Position numbers and translations under genes: made by a program. DNA of 64,000 bases from assembly GCF_016595675.1 (NCBI RefSeq), contig NZ_JAENJH010000009.1, positions 1 to 64,000 of the forward strand, in the 5' to 3' direction. Positions within the stretch are counted from its first letter, which is position 1, and each line of letters starts with the position of its first letter. The stretch comes from Prauserella cavernicola. Its GTDB lineage: Bacteria > Actinomycetota > Actinomycetes > Mycobacteriales > Pseudonocardiaceae. The notes under the pieces were generated by a model, which worked only from the letters and a program-made list of their open reading frames with translations, had not been told where the DNA came from and ran no database searches. This document shows, in pieces, positions 55,827-64,000 of the stretch.

Positions 55827-57353
55827 ATGACATCGGAGACTCGAGCGGAGCCCGCCCGGCGCGCGGGCCGCCGCGAATGGGCGGGGCTCGCCGTGCTGGC
55901 GCTGCCCACACTGCTGCTGTCGATCGACAACACCGTGCTCTTCCTCGCGCTACCCCAGCTGAGTGCCGACCTCGGCCCCACGGCGAGCCAGGAGCTGTGG
56001 ATCATGGACAGCTACGGCTTTCTCATCGCGGGCTTCCTCGTGGCCATGGGCGGGCTGGGGGACCGGATCGGCAGGCGCAGGCTCCTGCTCATCGGCGCCG
56101 TCGCGTTCGGCGCGGCCTCGGCACTGGCCGCGTACTCGGTCAGCGCGGAGATGCTCATCGTCGCCAGGGTGCTGCTCGGCATCGCCGCGTCGACGCTGAT
56201 GCCGACGTCGCTGGCACTGATCACCACGATGTTTCCCGACCGAGGGCAGCGCAGCCTCGCCATCGGCGTGTTCATCAGCTGTTTCATGGGTGGCGCCGCG
56301 CTGGGACCGCTGGTCGGCGGCGTCCTGCTCGAGACGTTCTGGTGGGGCTCGGTCTTCCTCATCGGGGTGCCCGTGATGCTCCTGCTGCTGGCGGTCGGGC
56401 CACTGGTGCTGCCCGCCGACCGGGGCACCGGCTCCGGCAGGATCGACCTACCGAGCGTGGCGCTCTCGCTGACCGCCGTGCTGCCGGCCGTCTACGGGCT
56501 CAAGGACCTCGCGGGCGACGGGCCGTGGTGGCGCGCGCTGCTCGCCGTCGCCGTCGGCGTCACCGCGGGAGTCGCGTTCGTCCGCAGGCAGAATCGGCTC
56601 GCCGACCCGCTGCTCGACCTGCGGCTGTTCCGGAACAGGGCGTTCAGCGCCGCGCTGGTGATCCTGCTCTGCGGCATGGTGATGCAGGGCGGTGTGTACC
56701 TCGTCATCGGTCAGTACCTGCAGCTCGTGGAGGGGCTCTCGCCGTTGGAGTCCGGACTGCGGCTCGTCGCGCCCGCCATCGCGCTGGTGGCCGGATCGCT
56801 GCTGGCTCCCGTGCTCGCCCGCCGGGTCCGGCCTGCCACCGTGATCGCCGCGGGGATGCTGGTCGCCGTCGTGGGCTGGGTGCTGCTGGCCCAGGCCGGA
56901 TCCGGCGCGGGCCTGACGCTGCTGCTGACCGGGCTGGTCGTCGGTTTCCTCGGCTGCGCGCCGATCGGCGCCCTCGGTACCGAGCTCGTCGTCAGCTCGG
57001 CGCCGTCCGAGCGGGCGGGCTCGGCGTCGTCGGTGTCGGAGACGAGCGGGGAGCTGGGCATCGCGCTGGGAGTGGCGATGCTGGGCACCGTGCTCGGCGT
57101 CGTCTACCGGGGCCAGGTCTCCGGCGCGCTGCCGCCGGGAGCGCCCGAGGCGGCGGAGCACACGCTCGCCGGTGCGGTCACCTCGGCGGAGCAGCTGCCG
57201 CCAGATCTGGCGGGGGAGCTGCTGGACGCCGCGCGCTCCGCGTTCGCGAGCGGACTCAGCACCGTGGCCGTGGTGTGCGCCGTGCTCTCCGCCGGGCTCG
57301 CCGTGCTGGCGGTGTCGGCGTTGCGGCGCCTGCGTCCCGGCGGTGCGAGCTGA
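55827..57353 (+). CDS. MFS drug exporter (DHA2, 14-TMS type)
   Basis: 508 aa with about 14 hydrophobic helices. Motifs are LPTLLLSIDNTVLFLALPQLSADL (motif D1 region), FLVAMGGLGDRIGRRRLLLIGA (motif A) and GVFISCFMGGAALGPLVGG (motif C, antiporter). This is the EmrB/QacA group that expels hydrophobic cations or antibiotics with protons. Regulated by the divergent TetR. It is convergent with the XRE gene (4-bp gap). Confidence 0.93.
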   Translation: MTSETRAEPARRAGRREWAGLAVLALPTLLLSIDNTVLFLALPQLSADLGPTASQELWIMDSYGFLIAGFLVAMGGLGDRIGRRRLLLIGAVAFGAASALAAYSVSAEMLIVARVLLGIAASTLMPTSLALITTMFPDRGQRSLAIGVFISCFMGGAALGPLVGGVLLETFWWGSVFLIGVPVMLLLLAVGPLVLPADRGTGSGRIDLPSVALSLTAVLPAVYGLKDLAGDGPWWRALLAVAVGVTAGVAFVRRQNRLADPLLDLRLFRNRAFSAALVILLCGMVMQGGVYLVIGQYLQLVEGLSPLESGLRLVAPAIALVAGSLLAPVLARRVRPATVIAAGMLVAVVGWVLLAQAGSGAGLTLLLTGLVVGFLGCAPIGALGTELVVSSAPSERAGSASSVSETSGELGIALGVAMLGTVLGVVYRGQVSGALPPGAPEAAEHTLAGAVTSAEQLPPDLAGELLDAARSAFASGLSTVAVVCAVLSAGLAVLAVSALRRLRPGGAS

Positions 57354-57357
57354 CCGC

Positions 57358-57924
57358 TCAAACGTGTTCCGAGACGAGCACGGCGGCGGTGTCGGCCTCG
57401 AGCGCCTCGAACACGTGCGGCACGTCGCCGGGGTAGCTGATGTAGTCGCCGGGGCCGAGTTCGACGGGTTCCTCCGTGAGCCCGACGAGCGCGCGGCCCC
57501 GGCTCAGCACCACGTGCTCGACCACGCCGGGCATGTGCGGATCGGACTGCCTCGGCGTGCCCGGCTGCGCCACGATCTGGAACACGTCGCGGCGCGCGTT
57601 CGGCGGGCTCGACGACAGCAGGGTTGCGACGTAGTCGGCGCGTTCGGCGGAGAACGTCGGCCCCTCGCCGGACCTGATCAGCTGGACCTTCGGCCGCGAG
57701 GGTTCCACGAGCTGCGCGAACGGCACGTCGAGCGCCACACTCAGCGCCCAGAGAGTCTCGACGCTGGGGTTGCCGGTGCCCGACTCGAGCTGGGACAGCG
57801 TCGACTTCGCGATGCCCGCTCGGCGCGCGACCTCGGCCAGTGACAGTCCCGTGCGCCTGCGCTCCCGTTGCAGTGACGCGGCGATCACCGCGAGCGGCGC
57901 TCCGTTCTCCCTGGTCTCCGGCAT
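57358..57924 (-). CDS. XRE-family regulator with C-terminal cupin domain
   Basis: 188 aa. The N-terminal helix-turn-helix (residues ~12-68) has RERRRTGLSLAEVARRAGIAKSTLSQLESG; the cupin barrel (residues ~115-185) has VVEHVVLSRGRALVGL and LGPGDYISYPGDVPHVFEAL. Such proteins sense small metabolites. It is divergent from azlCD, with two inverted repeats in the gap, so it probably controls branched-chain amino acid export. Confidence 0.92.
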   Translation of the reverse strand: MPETRENGAPLAVIAASLQRERRRTGLSLAEVARRAGIAKSTLSQLESGTGNPSVETLWALSVALDVPFAQLVEPSRPKVQLIRSGEGPTFSAERADYVATLLSSSPPNARRDVFQIVAQPGTPRQSDPHMPGVVEHVVLSRGRALVGLTEEPVELGPGDYISYPGDVPHVFEALEADTAAVLVSEHV

Positions 57925-57948
57925 ATCGTTCGCTCCACAAGTCGATGC

Positions 57949-58013
57949 GTTCGCCTTGACGAACAGGTGATCCAGTGTTCAGTATAGGAGCCGATGCGTT
58001 CGATGTGGCGAAC
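57949..58013. promoter_or_regulatory. Two GTTCG-N6-CGAAC operators at the azlC promoter
   Basis: GTTCG-N6-CGAAC occurs at 57949-57964 and again at 57998-58013, each preceded by CGATGC (49 bp apart). The first overlaps a -35-like TTGACG (57956-57961) that is followed 18 bp later by CAGTAT (57980-57985); the second covers the azlC start codon region. They are the likely binding sites of the divergent XRE-cupin protein. Confidence 0.75.
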
Positions 58014-58701
58014 ACTGGACAAGGACCTGGCGCGGGACATCGCCCTGGTCTGCCTCGCCGACGCCGTCGTCGGTGTCTCCTTCGGAGCCATCACGGTGAG
58101 CTCCGGCCTTCCGCTGTGGCTGCCGATGCTGCTCTCGCTCGTCGTCTTCGCCGGTGCGGCCCAGTTCATGTTCGTCGGTCTGGTCGCCTCGGGCGGCAAC
58201 CCGATCGCCGCCGTCATCGCGGGCCTGCTGGTCAACGCCAGGCACGTGCCCTTCGGCTTCGCGGTCGGAGACCTGTTCGGCTCGAGCTGGGCCAAGCGGA
58301 TCGTGGGCAGTCACCTGATGATCGACGAGACCGTGGCGTTCGCGCTCGCGCAGCGCGACGCCGAGCGCCGCAGGGCCGCCTACTGGGTCTGCGGCGTCGG
58401 ACTGTTCGTCTGCTGGAACATCGGCGTGGTGCTCGGCGCGTTCGGCGGCACGGTCGTCAGCGACACCGACGTCTTCGGCCTCGACGCCGCGTTCCCCGCC
58501 GTGCTGCTCGCGCTGGTGCTGCCCTCCCTCAAGGACAGGGCCACCCGCAGGGCCGCGCTCGCCGGAGTCGCGATCGCACTGGCCACGGCGCCGTTCCTGC
58601 CCGCGGGCCTGCCCGTGCTGCTGGCGCTGGCCGGTGTGCTGGTGAGCGGGGTGGGCAGGTCGGGCGACGCGGCCGAGCCCGAGAAGGAGGCGGCGGCGTG
58701 A
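57994..58701 (+). CDS. azlC: AzlC-family branched-chain amino acid exporter large subunit
   Basis: 235 aa with about six helices. It matches AzlC: VSFGAITVSSGLPLWLPMLLSLVVFAGAAQFMFVGL and VNARHVPFGFAVGDLFG, followed by HLMIDETVAFAL. ATG 57994 or 58003 could be the start; the promoter spacing suits either. It overlaps azlD by 4 bp. The pair exports valine/leucine/isoleucine-like or other small amino acids. Confidence 0.92.
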   Translation: MRSMWRTLDKDLARDIALVCLADAVVGVSFGAITVSSGLPLWLPMLLSLVVFAGAAQFMFVGLVASGGNPIAAVIAGLLVNARHVPFGFAVGDLFGSSWAKRIVGSHLMIDETVAFALAQRDAERRRAAYWVCGVGLFVCWNIGVVLGAFGGTVVSDTDVFGLDAAFPAVLLALVLPSLKDRATRRAALAGVAIALATAPFLPAGLPVLLALAGVLVSGVGRSGDAAEPEKEAAA

Positions 58702-59021
58702 TCTCGGCGTCCACCCTGATCATCGCGACCGTCGTCCTCGGCGCGGGCACTTTCGCGTTCCGCTTCGCGGGCCCGGTCCTGCGCGCGAGGGTCGAGCTGT
58801 CCCCGCGCGTCGAGAAGCTCATGGCCGTCGCCGCGGTGACCCTGCTCGCCGCGCTGGTCGGCACGGCGGCGCTGCTGGACGGACACGAGTTCGTGGGCTT
58901 CGCCCGGCCCGCCGGGGTCGCGGTCGGCGGCGTGCTCGCGTGGCGCAAGGCGCCGTTCGTGCTCGTGGTGCTCGCCGCGGCGGCCACCGCGGCCTGCCTG
59001 CGCCTGCTCGGGGTGCCCTGA
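58698..59021 (+). CDS. azlD: AzlD-family branched-chain amino acid exporter small subunit
   Basis: 107 aa with three to four helices, including LIIATVVLGAGTFAFRFAG at the start and LMAVAAVTLLAALVGTAAL. It is the usual partner of AzlC and starts inside its stop codon. Confidence 0.9.
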   Translation: MISASTLIIATVVLGAGTFAFRFAGPVLRARVELSPRVEKLMAVAAVTLLAALVGTAALLDGHEFVGFARPAGVAVGGVLAWRKAPFVLVVLAAAATAACLRLLGVP

Positions 59022-59081
59022 CCGCCCACCGGAGTTCGCACAGTAGGCTTGACCAGGGAATTCCTGGAAAGGTGCTGTCGC

Positions 59082-59702
59082 GTGTCGAAGAACCGGCCGG
59101 TCATCGGGGTGCTCGCCCTGCAGGGCGACGTGCGCGAGCACGCCACGATGCTGGAGCGTGCGGGCGCCACCGCGATCGGGGTGCGCAGGCCCGCCGAGCT
59201 CGCCGAGGTCGACGGTCTGGTGCTGCCCGGCGGTGAGTCCACCACCATGTCGCGGCTGCTGGAGACCTTCGAGCTGCTCGACCCGCTGCGGGAACGGCTG
59301 GCCGACGGCATGCCCGCCTTCGGTTCCTGCGCGGGCATGATCCTGCTCGCGCGCCAGGCGCTCGATGGCAGGGATGACCAGCGTCAGCTCGACGCGCTCG
59401 ACGTCGTCGTGCGGCGCAACGCGTTCGGCAGGCAGGTCGACTCGTTCGAGGGCGACCTGGATTTCACCGGCGTCGACGGCCCTCCGCTGCACGCCGTGTT
59501 CATCCGCGCCCCGTGGGTCGAGAAGACCGGCGACGGCGTTGAAGTGCTAGCCAGGATCCCGCACACCAGGGACGCCCCGGCGGCGGCCGATAGGATCGTC
59601 GCGGTCCGCCAGGGGCCGGTGCTCGCCACCGCGTTCCACCCGGAGCTGACGGGGGACGAACGCGTGCACCGGCTGTTCGTGGGCATCGTGCAGGAAAGAT
59701 AA
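59082..59702 (+). CDS. pdxT: Pyridoxal 5'-phosphate synthase glutaminase subunit PdxT
   Basis: 206 aa. GTG at 59082 follows GGAAAGG. Signatures are [30 protein letters not shown], the nucleophile in [11 protein letters not shown], and the His/Glu pair in [14 protein letters not shown]. It feeds ammonia to PdxS. It sits directly before yebC, but pdxS is 4.1 kb upstream, separated by the TetR-MFS-XRE-AzlCD module. Confidence 0.95.
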   Translation: MSKNRPVIGVLALQGDVREHATMLERAGATAIGVRRPAELAEVDGLVLPGGESTTMSRLLETFELLDPLRERLADGMPAFGSCAGMILLARQALDGRDDQRQLDALDVVVRRNAFGRQVDSFEGDLDFTGVDGPPLHAVFIRAPWVEKTGDGVEVLARIPHTRDAPAAADRIVAVRQGPVLATAFHPELTGDERVHRLFVGIVQER

Positions 59703-59715
59703 CTTTGGAGGAGAG

Positions 59716-60468
59716 ATGAGCGGCCACTCCAAGTGGGCCACCACCAAGCACAAGAAGGCCGCCCTCGACGCCAAGCGTGGCAAGCTGTTCGCGAGACTGA
59801 TCAAGAACATCGAGGTCGCCGCGCGAACCGGCGGGGGCGACCCGGACGGCAACCCGACGCTGTACGACGCCATCCAGAAGGCGAAGAAGAACTCCGTCCC
59901 GCAGGACAACATCGAGCGCGCGCGCAAGCGCGGCGCGGGTGAGGAGGCGGGCGGCGCCGACTGGCAGAACATCACGTACGAGGGCTACGGCCCCAACGGC
60001 GTGGCGGTACTGATCGAGTGCCTCACCGACAACAAGAACCGCGCCGCCTCCGAGGTGCGCACCGCGCTGACCCGCAACAACGGCTCGCTCGCCGACCCGG
60101 GTTCGGTCGCGTACCTGTTCAACCGCAAGGGCGTGGTGCTCATGCCCAAGAACGAGCTGTCCGAGGACGACGTGCTCATGGCCGTGCTCGACGCGGGCGC
60201 GGAGGAGGTCAACGACCTCGGCGAGAGCTTCGAGATCGTCTCCGAGGCCGGCGACCTCGTCGCCGTGCGTTCGGCGCTGCAGGAGGCCGGTTACGACTAC
60301 GAGTCGGCCGACGCCAACTTCCTGCCGTCGGTGAACGTGCCGCTGGACGCCGAGGGAGCCAGGAAGGTGTTCCGGCTCATCGACGCGCTCGAGGACTGCG
60401 ACGACGTGCAGAACGTCTACGCGAACTTCGACGTGTCCGACGACGTCCTGGCCGAGGTCGGCGCCTGA
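59716..60468 (+). CDS. yebC: YebC/PmpR-family DNA-binding regulator
   Basis: 250 aa. It begins [30 protein letters not shown], with [31 protein letters not shown] and [10 protein letters not shown]-like [14 protein letters not shown] in outline. GGAGGAG lies upstream. The family has been linked to transcription control and, more recently, to relief of ribosome stalling. It sits in the usual pdxT-yebC-ruvC neighbourhood. Confidence 0.94.
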   Translation: MSGHSKWATTKHKKAALDAKRGKLFARLIKNIEVAARTGGGDPDGNPTLYDAIQKAKKNSVPQDNIERARKRGAGEEAGGADWQNITYEGYGPNGVAVLIECLTDNKNRAASEVRTALTRNNGSLADPGSVAYLFNRKGVVLMPKNELSEDDVLMAVLDAGAEEVNDLGESFEIVSEAGDLVAVRSALQEAGYDYESADANFLPSVNVPLDAEGARKVFRLIDALEDCDDVQNVYANFDVSDDVLAEVGA

Positions 60469-60476
60469 GGGAGGAC

Positions 60477-60502
60477 CTGCCCGCGCGGGTCAGCGCGGGC
60501 AG
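60477..60502 (+). terminator. Hairpin after yebC overlapping the end of the small convergent gene
   Basis: CTGCCCGCGC and GCGCGGGCAG form a perfect 10-bp stem with a 6-nt loop, beginning 9 bp after the yebC stop. The minus-strand small gene's stop codon lies in the loop, so the hairpin can serve both directions. Confidence 0.65.
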
Positions 60503-60663
60503 GAGGAGCAGCCGCCGGAGAACACGGTGTAGGCGAGCAGACGCTGCTCCTCCGCGGTCAGCGGTTCTTCGGTCATCAGCTTCAACTCGGCGGCGAGGAT
60601 CTGGTCCTGCAGGTCTTCGCTGCCGCCCTGCGGTGGCGGGGACTTGAGGGTGCGGTCGGTCAT
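60490..60663 (-). CDS. 57-aa hypothetical protein with a C-terminal CxxC
   Basis: 57 aa, starting MTDRTLKSPPPQGGSEDLQ and ending FSGGCSSCPR. A central acidic helix (ILAAELKLMTEEPLTAEEQRLLAY) precedes the Cys-Ser-Ser-Cys pair near the C-terminus. The ATG has GGAAG 8-9 nt upstream. Third-position GC is high, as expected of real coding sequence here. It is convergent with yebC. The CxxC might bind metal or be redox-active; function unknown. Confidence 0.65.
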   Translation of the reverse strand: MTDRTLKSPPPQGGSEDLQDQILAAELKLMTEEPLTAEEQRLLAYTVFSGGCSSCPR

Positions 60664-60812
60664 GAGAACTTCCGGTCTTGCGGTTTCGGGGATCGATCGA
60701 TGGTAGGGGGCCGCGGCCGCCGGGGTATAGGAACTGCATCACGTACGGCAGCCGGGGATTCCCCGCCGCGCCGGTGCGCAACCCTTGGGCGAGCGGGCCA
60801 CCGTACGGCAGA

Positions 60813-61337
60813 ATGTTCGCCGTGACGCCCGAATCCGTTGTCGACGAGCAGGATCACGAACTCCGCGACTGGATCGTCGCGCAGGCCGAGCGGCGTGGTA
60901 ACGCGGTCATTGCCATTCCCCCCGACGACAACGGCGCGGGCTATGCGTTCACGGTCTGTGCGTGGGCGATGCACGGGGTACCCGAAGCGGTCGTGGTGGG
61001 ACTGCCGCCCGACTTCGCTCCCGTACTGCTCGACGCCTACGTCGATCGCGCCGCCGCGGGCGAGAAGTTCGAGTTCGGCAAGCTGTACGGCGATTTCTTC
61101 GAGGGCGTGCCAGTCACGTTCGAGAAGGTGGCGCGCGGGCACTACCCGGAGTTCTTCGGTAGTGCGTTCCTCGTCTATCCCGACGGCGAATTCCCCGCCG
61201 TGCAGATCGTCGTGCCGACGCCGCAGGGGCACTGGCCGTGGCAGGACGGCGCCCCGGAGGGGTTCGCGGCCTGGCAGCCGGTGCTCACGGTGAGCGGGCG
61301 GCCCGAGAGCTGGACTCCGGGCACCGACGGTCCCTGA
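60813..61337 (+). CDS. DUF4262-family protein
   Basis: 174 aa (ATG 60813; GTG 60822 possible). It shows the pattern YAFTVCAWAMHGVPEAVVVGLPPDFAPVLLDAYVDRAAAGEKF in outline, WPWQDG and W near the end, which match the DUF4262 family. These cytoplasmic proteins have no known function. It lies divergent from the 57-aa gene. Confidence 0.82.
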   Translation: MFAVTPESVVDEQDHELRDWIVAQAERRGNAVIAIPPDDNGAGYAFTVCAWAMHGVPEAVVVGLPPDFAPVLLDAYVDRAAAGEKFEFGKLYGDFFEGVPVTFEKVARGHYPEFFGSAFLVYPDGEFPAVQIVVPTPQGHWPWQDGAPEGFAAWQPVLTVSGRPESWTPGTDGP

Positions 61338-61468
61338 CTGTCCACATCAGACAGCGGTGGGCGGAGTTCCGCCCCTGTTCGCCCAGTGCTCGGCTGAGCG
61401 CAGGTTGCCGCTCATGATCCACGACCAGAGTCCTCCAGGGCACCGTGCCCGCAGGCGAGGAGGATGTC

Positions 61469-62389
61469 GTGGAACAGAGCGGAATGTCGAGGCGTGGCGC
61501 ACTCGGGCTGGCCGGCGCCGCCGGAGCCGCGGGACTGTTGCTCGGGGCGGGCACCGCGAGCGCGGCGGGCCCCGGCAAGGCCCTGATCGGCGAGGCCAAG
61601 GGCGAGCACGTGCACGTGATGTCGTTCAACATCCGGATGGACGCGAACGCCGCGCCCGGAACGCCGGACTCATGGACCGACCGCAGGCCCGTGCTCGCGC
61701 GGTTCCTCGCCGCGGAGCGCCCGACCGTGCTCGGCGTGCAGGAAGCGCTGTACCACCAGGTCAAGCAGATCAGCTCCGACCTGCCCGGTCACTACGACTG
61801 GCTCGGACTCGGCCGCGAGGGTGGCGGCCGTGGCGAGTTCATGGCGATCTACTACGACGCCCGCAGGCTCGAGCCGCTCGACTTCGACCACTTCTGGCTC
61901 TCGGGCACCCCGGCCGTGATCGGCTCGAAGTCCTGGGGCAACAACGTGATCAGGATGGTCACGTGGGTGCGCTTCGCCGACCGTCGCACCGGCGCCGAGT
62001 TCGTGCACGTCAACACCCATTTCGACCACCAGTCGGAGCCGTCGCGCCAGCGCAGCGCGGAGCTGGTGCGCGACCGGATCGCCGGCTTCGATCCCTCGCT
62101 CCCGGTGGTGCTCACGGGTGACTTCAACACCCCGGCGCCCGGGTCCGAGTCGTTCCGCATTCTCACCGACGGCGGGCTCGCCGACACGTGGGACACCGGC
62201 AAGCGGCTGACGCCGGAGTGGGGCACGTTCCCGAGCTACCAGGACCCGGTGCTCGGGGCGAACCGCATCGACTGGGTGCTCGCCAACGACCGCGTCGACG
62301 TGCGAGCCGCCGCCATCAACACCTACCGGCTGCGCGGGCGCTACCCGTCCGACCACGCTCCCGTGCACGCGCTGGTGCGCTTCTCCTGA
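61469..62389 (+). CDS. Exported endonuclease/exonuclease/phosphatase-family protein (Tat substrate)
   Basis: 306 aa. GTG 61469 has GAGGAGG 5 nt upstream. A twin-arginine signal (SRRGALGLAGAAGAAGLLL, ending near GTASAAG) directs export by Tat. The EEP fold motifs are MSFNIRMDAN, GVQEAL, VHVNTHFDHQS, VLTGDFNTP, and IDWVLAN with YPSDHAPV. The enzyme is probably a secreted metal-dependent phosphodiesterase or nuclease; the substrate is unknown. Confidence 0.9.
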   Translation: MEQSGMSRRGALGLAGAAGAAGLLLGAGTASAAGPGKALIGEAKGEHVHVMSFNIRMDANAAPGTPDSWTDRRPVLARFLAAERPTVLGVQEALYHQVKQISSDLPGHYDWLGLGREGGGRGEFMAIYYDARRLEPLDFDHFWLSGTPAVIGSKSWGNNVIRMVTWVRFADRRTGAEFVHVNTHFDHQSEPSRQRSAELVRDRIAGFDPSLPVVLTGDFNTPAPGSESFRILTDGGLADTWDTGKRLTPEWGTFPSYQDPVLGANRIDWVLANDRVDVRAAAINTYRLRGRYPSDHAPVHALVRFS

Positions 62390-62469
62390 CGGCGCGCCTC
62401 GGCCTCCCCTCGCCGCGGACCCGGTAGCCTTCGTGCTCGAACTGGTGTTCGTGGCGAGAGGGAGGCCCG

Positions 62470-63069
62470 TTGCGCGTGCTCGGTGTTGACCCCGGGCTGA
62501 CCCGATGCGGGCTCGGTGTAGTGGACGGCGGTCTCGGCCGCACCGTCTCCTGCGTGGCCGTCGATGTCGTGCGGACACCCGCCGACGCCGACCTCGCCGT
62601 GCGGCTGCTGGAGGTCTCCGACGCCGTCGAACACTGGCTCGACACGTACCGTCCCCAGGCCGTCGCGGTGGAGCGGGTGTTCAGCCAGCACAACGTGCGC
62701 ACCGCGATGGGCACCGCGCAGGCGGGCGGCGTCGTGGCACTGAGCGCGGCCCGCCGGGGGCTGCCGGTCGTCTTCCACACCCCGAGCGAGGTCAAGGCCG
62801 CCGTCACGGGTTCGGGGCGCGCCGACAAGGCCCAGGTCACCGGTATGGTGACCCGGCTGCTCAAGCTCGCCGAGGCGCCGAGCCCCGCCGACGCGGCCGA
62901 CGCGCTCGCGCTCGCGATCTGCCACCTGTGGCGCGAGCCGATGCGGGCGCGGCTGGCCGAGGCCGAGGCGCGGGCGGCCCAGCTCGCGAAGACCCACCGC
63001 GCGCGGCTCGCTGCCGCCGCCAAGCAGAAGGCGCGGGGGACCGGCAACACCCAGGGAGCGAAGCGATGA
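62470..63069 (+). CDS. ruvC: Holliday junction resolvase RuvC
   Basis: 199 aa. It starts at TTG 62470, with GGGAGG at 62459-62464, and reads [14 protein letters not shown] (first catalytic Asp). The other acids are in [10 protein letters not shown] and [11 protein letters not shown]. The C-terminal ~40 residues are a basic, Ala-rich tail. It cuts junctions bound by RuvAB. It overlaps ruvA by 4 bp. Confidence 0.94.
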   Translation: MRVLGVDPGLTRCGLGVVDGGLGRTVSCVAVDVVRTPADADLAVRLLEVSDAVEHWLDTYRPQAVAVERVFSQHNVRTAMGTAQAGGVVALSAARRGLPVVFHTPSEVKAAVTGSGRADKAQVTGMVTRLLKLAEAPSPADAADALALAICHLWREPMRARLAEAEARAAQLAKTHRARLAAAAKQKARGTGNTQGAKR

Positions 63070-63662
63070 TCTCTTCGGTACGCGGAGAGGTGCTCTCCAT
63101 CGGACTCGACCACGTGGTGGTGGAGGTGAACGGCGTCGGGTTCGCCGTGCAGGCGACGCCGTCGACGCTCGCGACCCTGCGCAGGGGAGAAGAGGTGCGG
63201 CTGTTCACCTCGCTCGTGGTCAGGGAGGACTCGCTGACCCTGTACGGCTTCGCCGACACGGAGGCGCGCGAGCTGTTCGTCCTGTTGCTGACGGTGTCGG
63301 GCATCGGTCCCCGGCTCGCGCTCGCCGCGCTGGCCGTGCTCGACCCGGACAAGCTGCGCACCGCGCTGTCCGAAGGCAACATCACCGTGCTCACCCAGGT
63401 GCCCGGCATCGGCCGCAAGGGTGCCGAGCGGCTCACGCTCGAACTGCGGGACAAGGTGCTCGCCGCCGAACCGTCCGGGGTGACGGGGCAGGCCGGCTCG
63501 CCGAGCGCCGTGCGGTCCGAGGTCGTCGAAGCCCTCGTGGGCCTCGGGTTCGCGGCGAAGCAGGCCGAGGTCGCCGTGGACAAGGTGGTCGCGGCCGACT
63601 CCGCCGGTGACACGTCGAGCGTGCTGCGGGCCGCGCTCACGACCCTCGGAAAGAAGCGCTGA
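63066..63662 (+). CDS. ruvA: Holliday junction DNA helicase subunit RuvA
   Basis: 198 aa. An N-terminal OB fold ([26 protein letters not shown]) is followed by helix-hairpin-helix motifs ([33 protein letters not shown]) and a C-terminal RuvB-binding domain ([20 protein letters not shown]). The ATG overlaps the ruvC stop. Confidence 0.95.
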   Translation: MISSVRGEVLSIGLDHVVVEVNGVGFAVQATPSTLATLRRGEEVRLFTSLVVREDSLTLYGFADTEARELFVLLLTVSGIGPRLALAALAVLDPDKLRTALSEGNITVLTQVPGIGRKGAERLTLELRDKVLAAEPSGVTGQAGSPSAVRSEVVEALVGLGFAAKQAEVAVDKVVAADSAGDTSSVLRAALTTLGKKR

Positions 63663-63685
63663 CCCCTCGCATGGACGATGGGCAC

Positions 63686-64000
63686 ATGACCGACTTCGAG
63701 CCCGACGACGCGGCGCTGTCGGCGTTTCCGCAGACCGGTGAGCGCGAGGTCGAGACGGCGCTGCGCCCGCGCAAGCTCGACGACTTCGTGGGCCAGCCCA
63801 GGGTGCGCGAGCAGCTGAGCCTCGTGCTCGAGAGCGCCCGCAAACGCGGCGTGCCGCCCGACCACGTGCTGCTCTCCGGTCCACCCGGCCTCGGCAAGAC
63901 GAGCCTGGCGATGATCATCGCGGCCGAGCTCGACGCGTCGATCCGCATCACCTCCGGCCCCGCGCTGGAACGAGCGGGCGACCTCGCCGCGATGCTGTCC
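63686..64000 (+). CDS. ruvB: Holliday junction branch migration ATPase RuvB (partial)
   Basis: The first ~105 codons only; the gene runs past the window end. ATG 63686 or 63671 (five codons earlier) could be the start. It reads [22 protein letters not shown], with the Walker A motif [15 protein letters not shown] and [18 protein letters not shown] at the edge. It completes the ruvCAB operon. Confidence 0.93.
   Translation, partial: MTDFEPDDAALSAFPQTGEREVETALRPRKLDDFVGQPRVREQLSLVLESARKRGVPPDHVLLSGPPGLGKTSLAMIIAAELDASIRITSGPALERAGDLAAMLS

Overview
The window is a contiguous piece of a high-GC actinobacterial chromosome. GTG and occasional TTG starts, 4-bp stop/start overlaps, an SsgA-family protein, phosphatidylinositol mannoside genes and the long conserved gene order all point to the Pseudonocardiaceae or a close relative. 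Two blocks follow gene orders that I recall from Mycobacterium tuberculosis: TPR protein-HAD-tlyA-nadK-recN-steA-steB-pyrG-nudix-xerD-parA-scpA-scpB-rluB-cmk-der, and thrS-HIT-pgsA-patA-pimA-nudix ... pdxS-pdxT-yebC-ruvC-ruvA-ruvB. The interest lies in what is inserted into or between these blocks.

Layout. 1-171: end of an rRNA operon (5S) with its terminator. 215-19377: housekeeping block, with aroA and two small genes on the opposite strand. 19384-27346: a cation-homeostasis island (a CPA2 antiporter with its TrkA-C subunit, divergent from a complete mrpABCDEFG operon) inserted between rluB and cmk. 27404-30185: cmk-plsC-der. 30301-35486: a large membrane-bound single-module NRPS of the Pls (epsilon-poly-lysine synthetase) type, translationally coupled to an M1 metallopeptidase; this is the most interesting system here. 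35483-38457: TetR, ROK and PAC2 genes. 38501-39690: a gene-poor stretch with one orphan 110-aa protein, abutting a tRNA-Val/Cys/Gly cluster. 40053-42914: ssgB, a second tRNA-Val and an orphan exopolysaccharide priming glycosyl-phosphotransferase with a palindrome-rich upstream region. 43029-51771: nitroreductase, thrS, the PIM lipid operon, and a MarR/YceI divergent pair with clear operators. 51788-53905: EF-G2. 54101-59702: pdxS and pdxT, separated by a TetR-MFS and XRE-AzlCD module with its own operators. 59716-64000: yebC, small and exported proteins, and ruvC-ruvA-ruvB (ruvB cut by the window end).

How the genes fit together. Much of the content is chromosome maintenance (recN, xerD, parA, scpAB, ruvABC), ribosome and translation (5S, tlyA, rluB, der, thrS, EF-G2, tRNAs), nucleotide and cofactor synthesis (nadK, pyrG, cmk, pdxST, aroA) and the cell envelope (steAB, PIM genes, PlsC, EPS transferase). 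Regulatory DNA is unusually legible: paired palindromes in the MarR/YceI and XRE/AzlC intergenic regions, a TetR operator before the MFS gene, and repeated -10-like hexamers 6-8 nt upstream of start codons that suggest leaderless transcripts.

Limits. All functions are assigned by reading motifs and recalling families; no database search was run. Start codons were chosen by ribosome-binding site, -10 spacing or overlap and are less certain than the stops.
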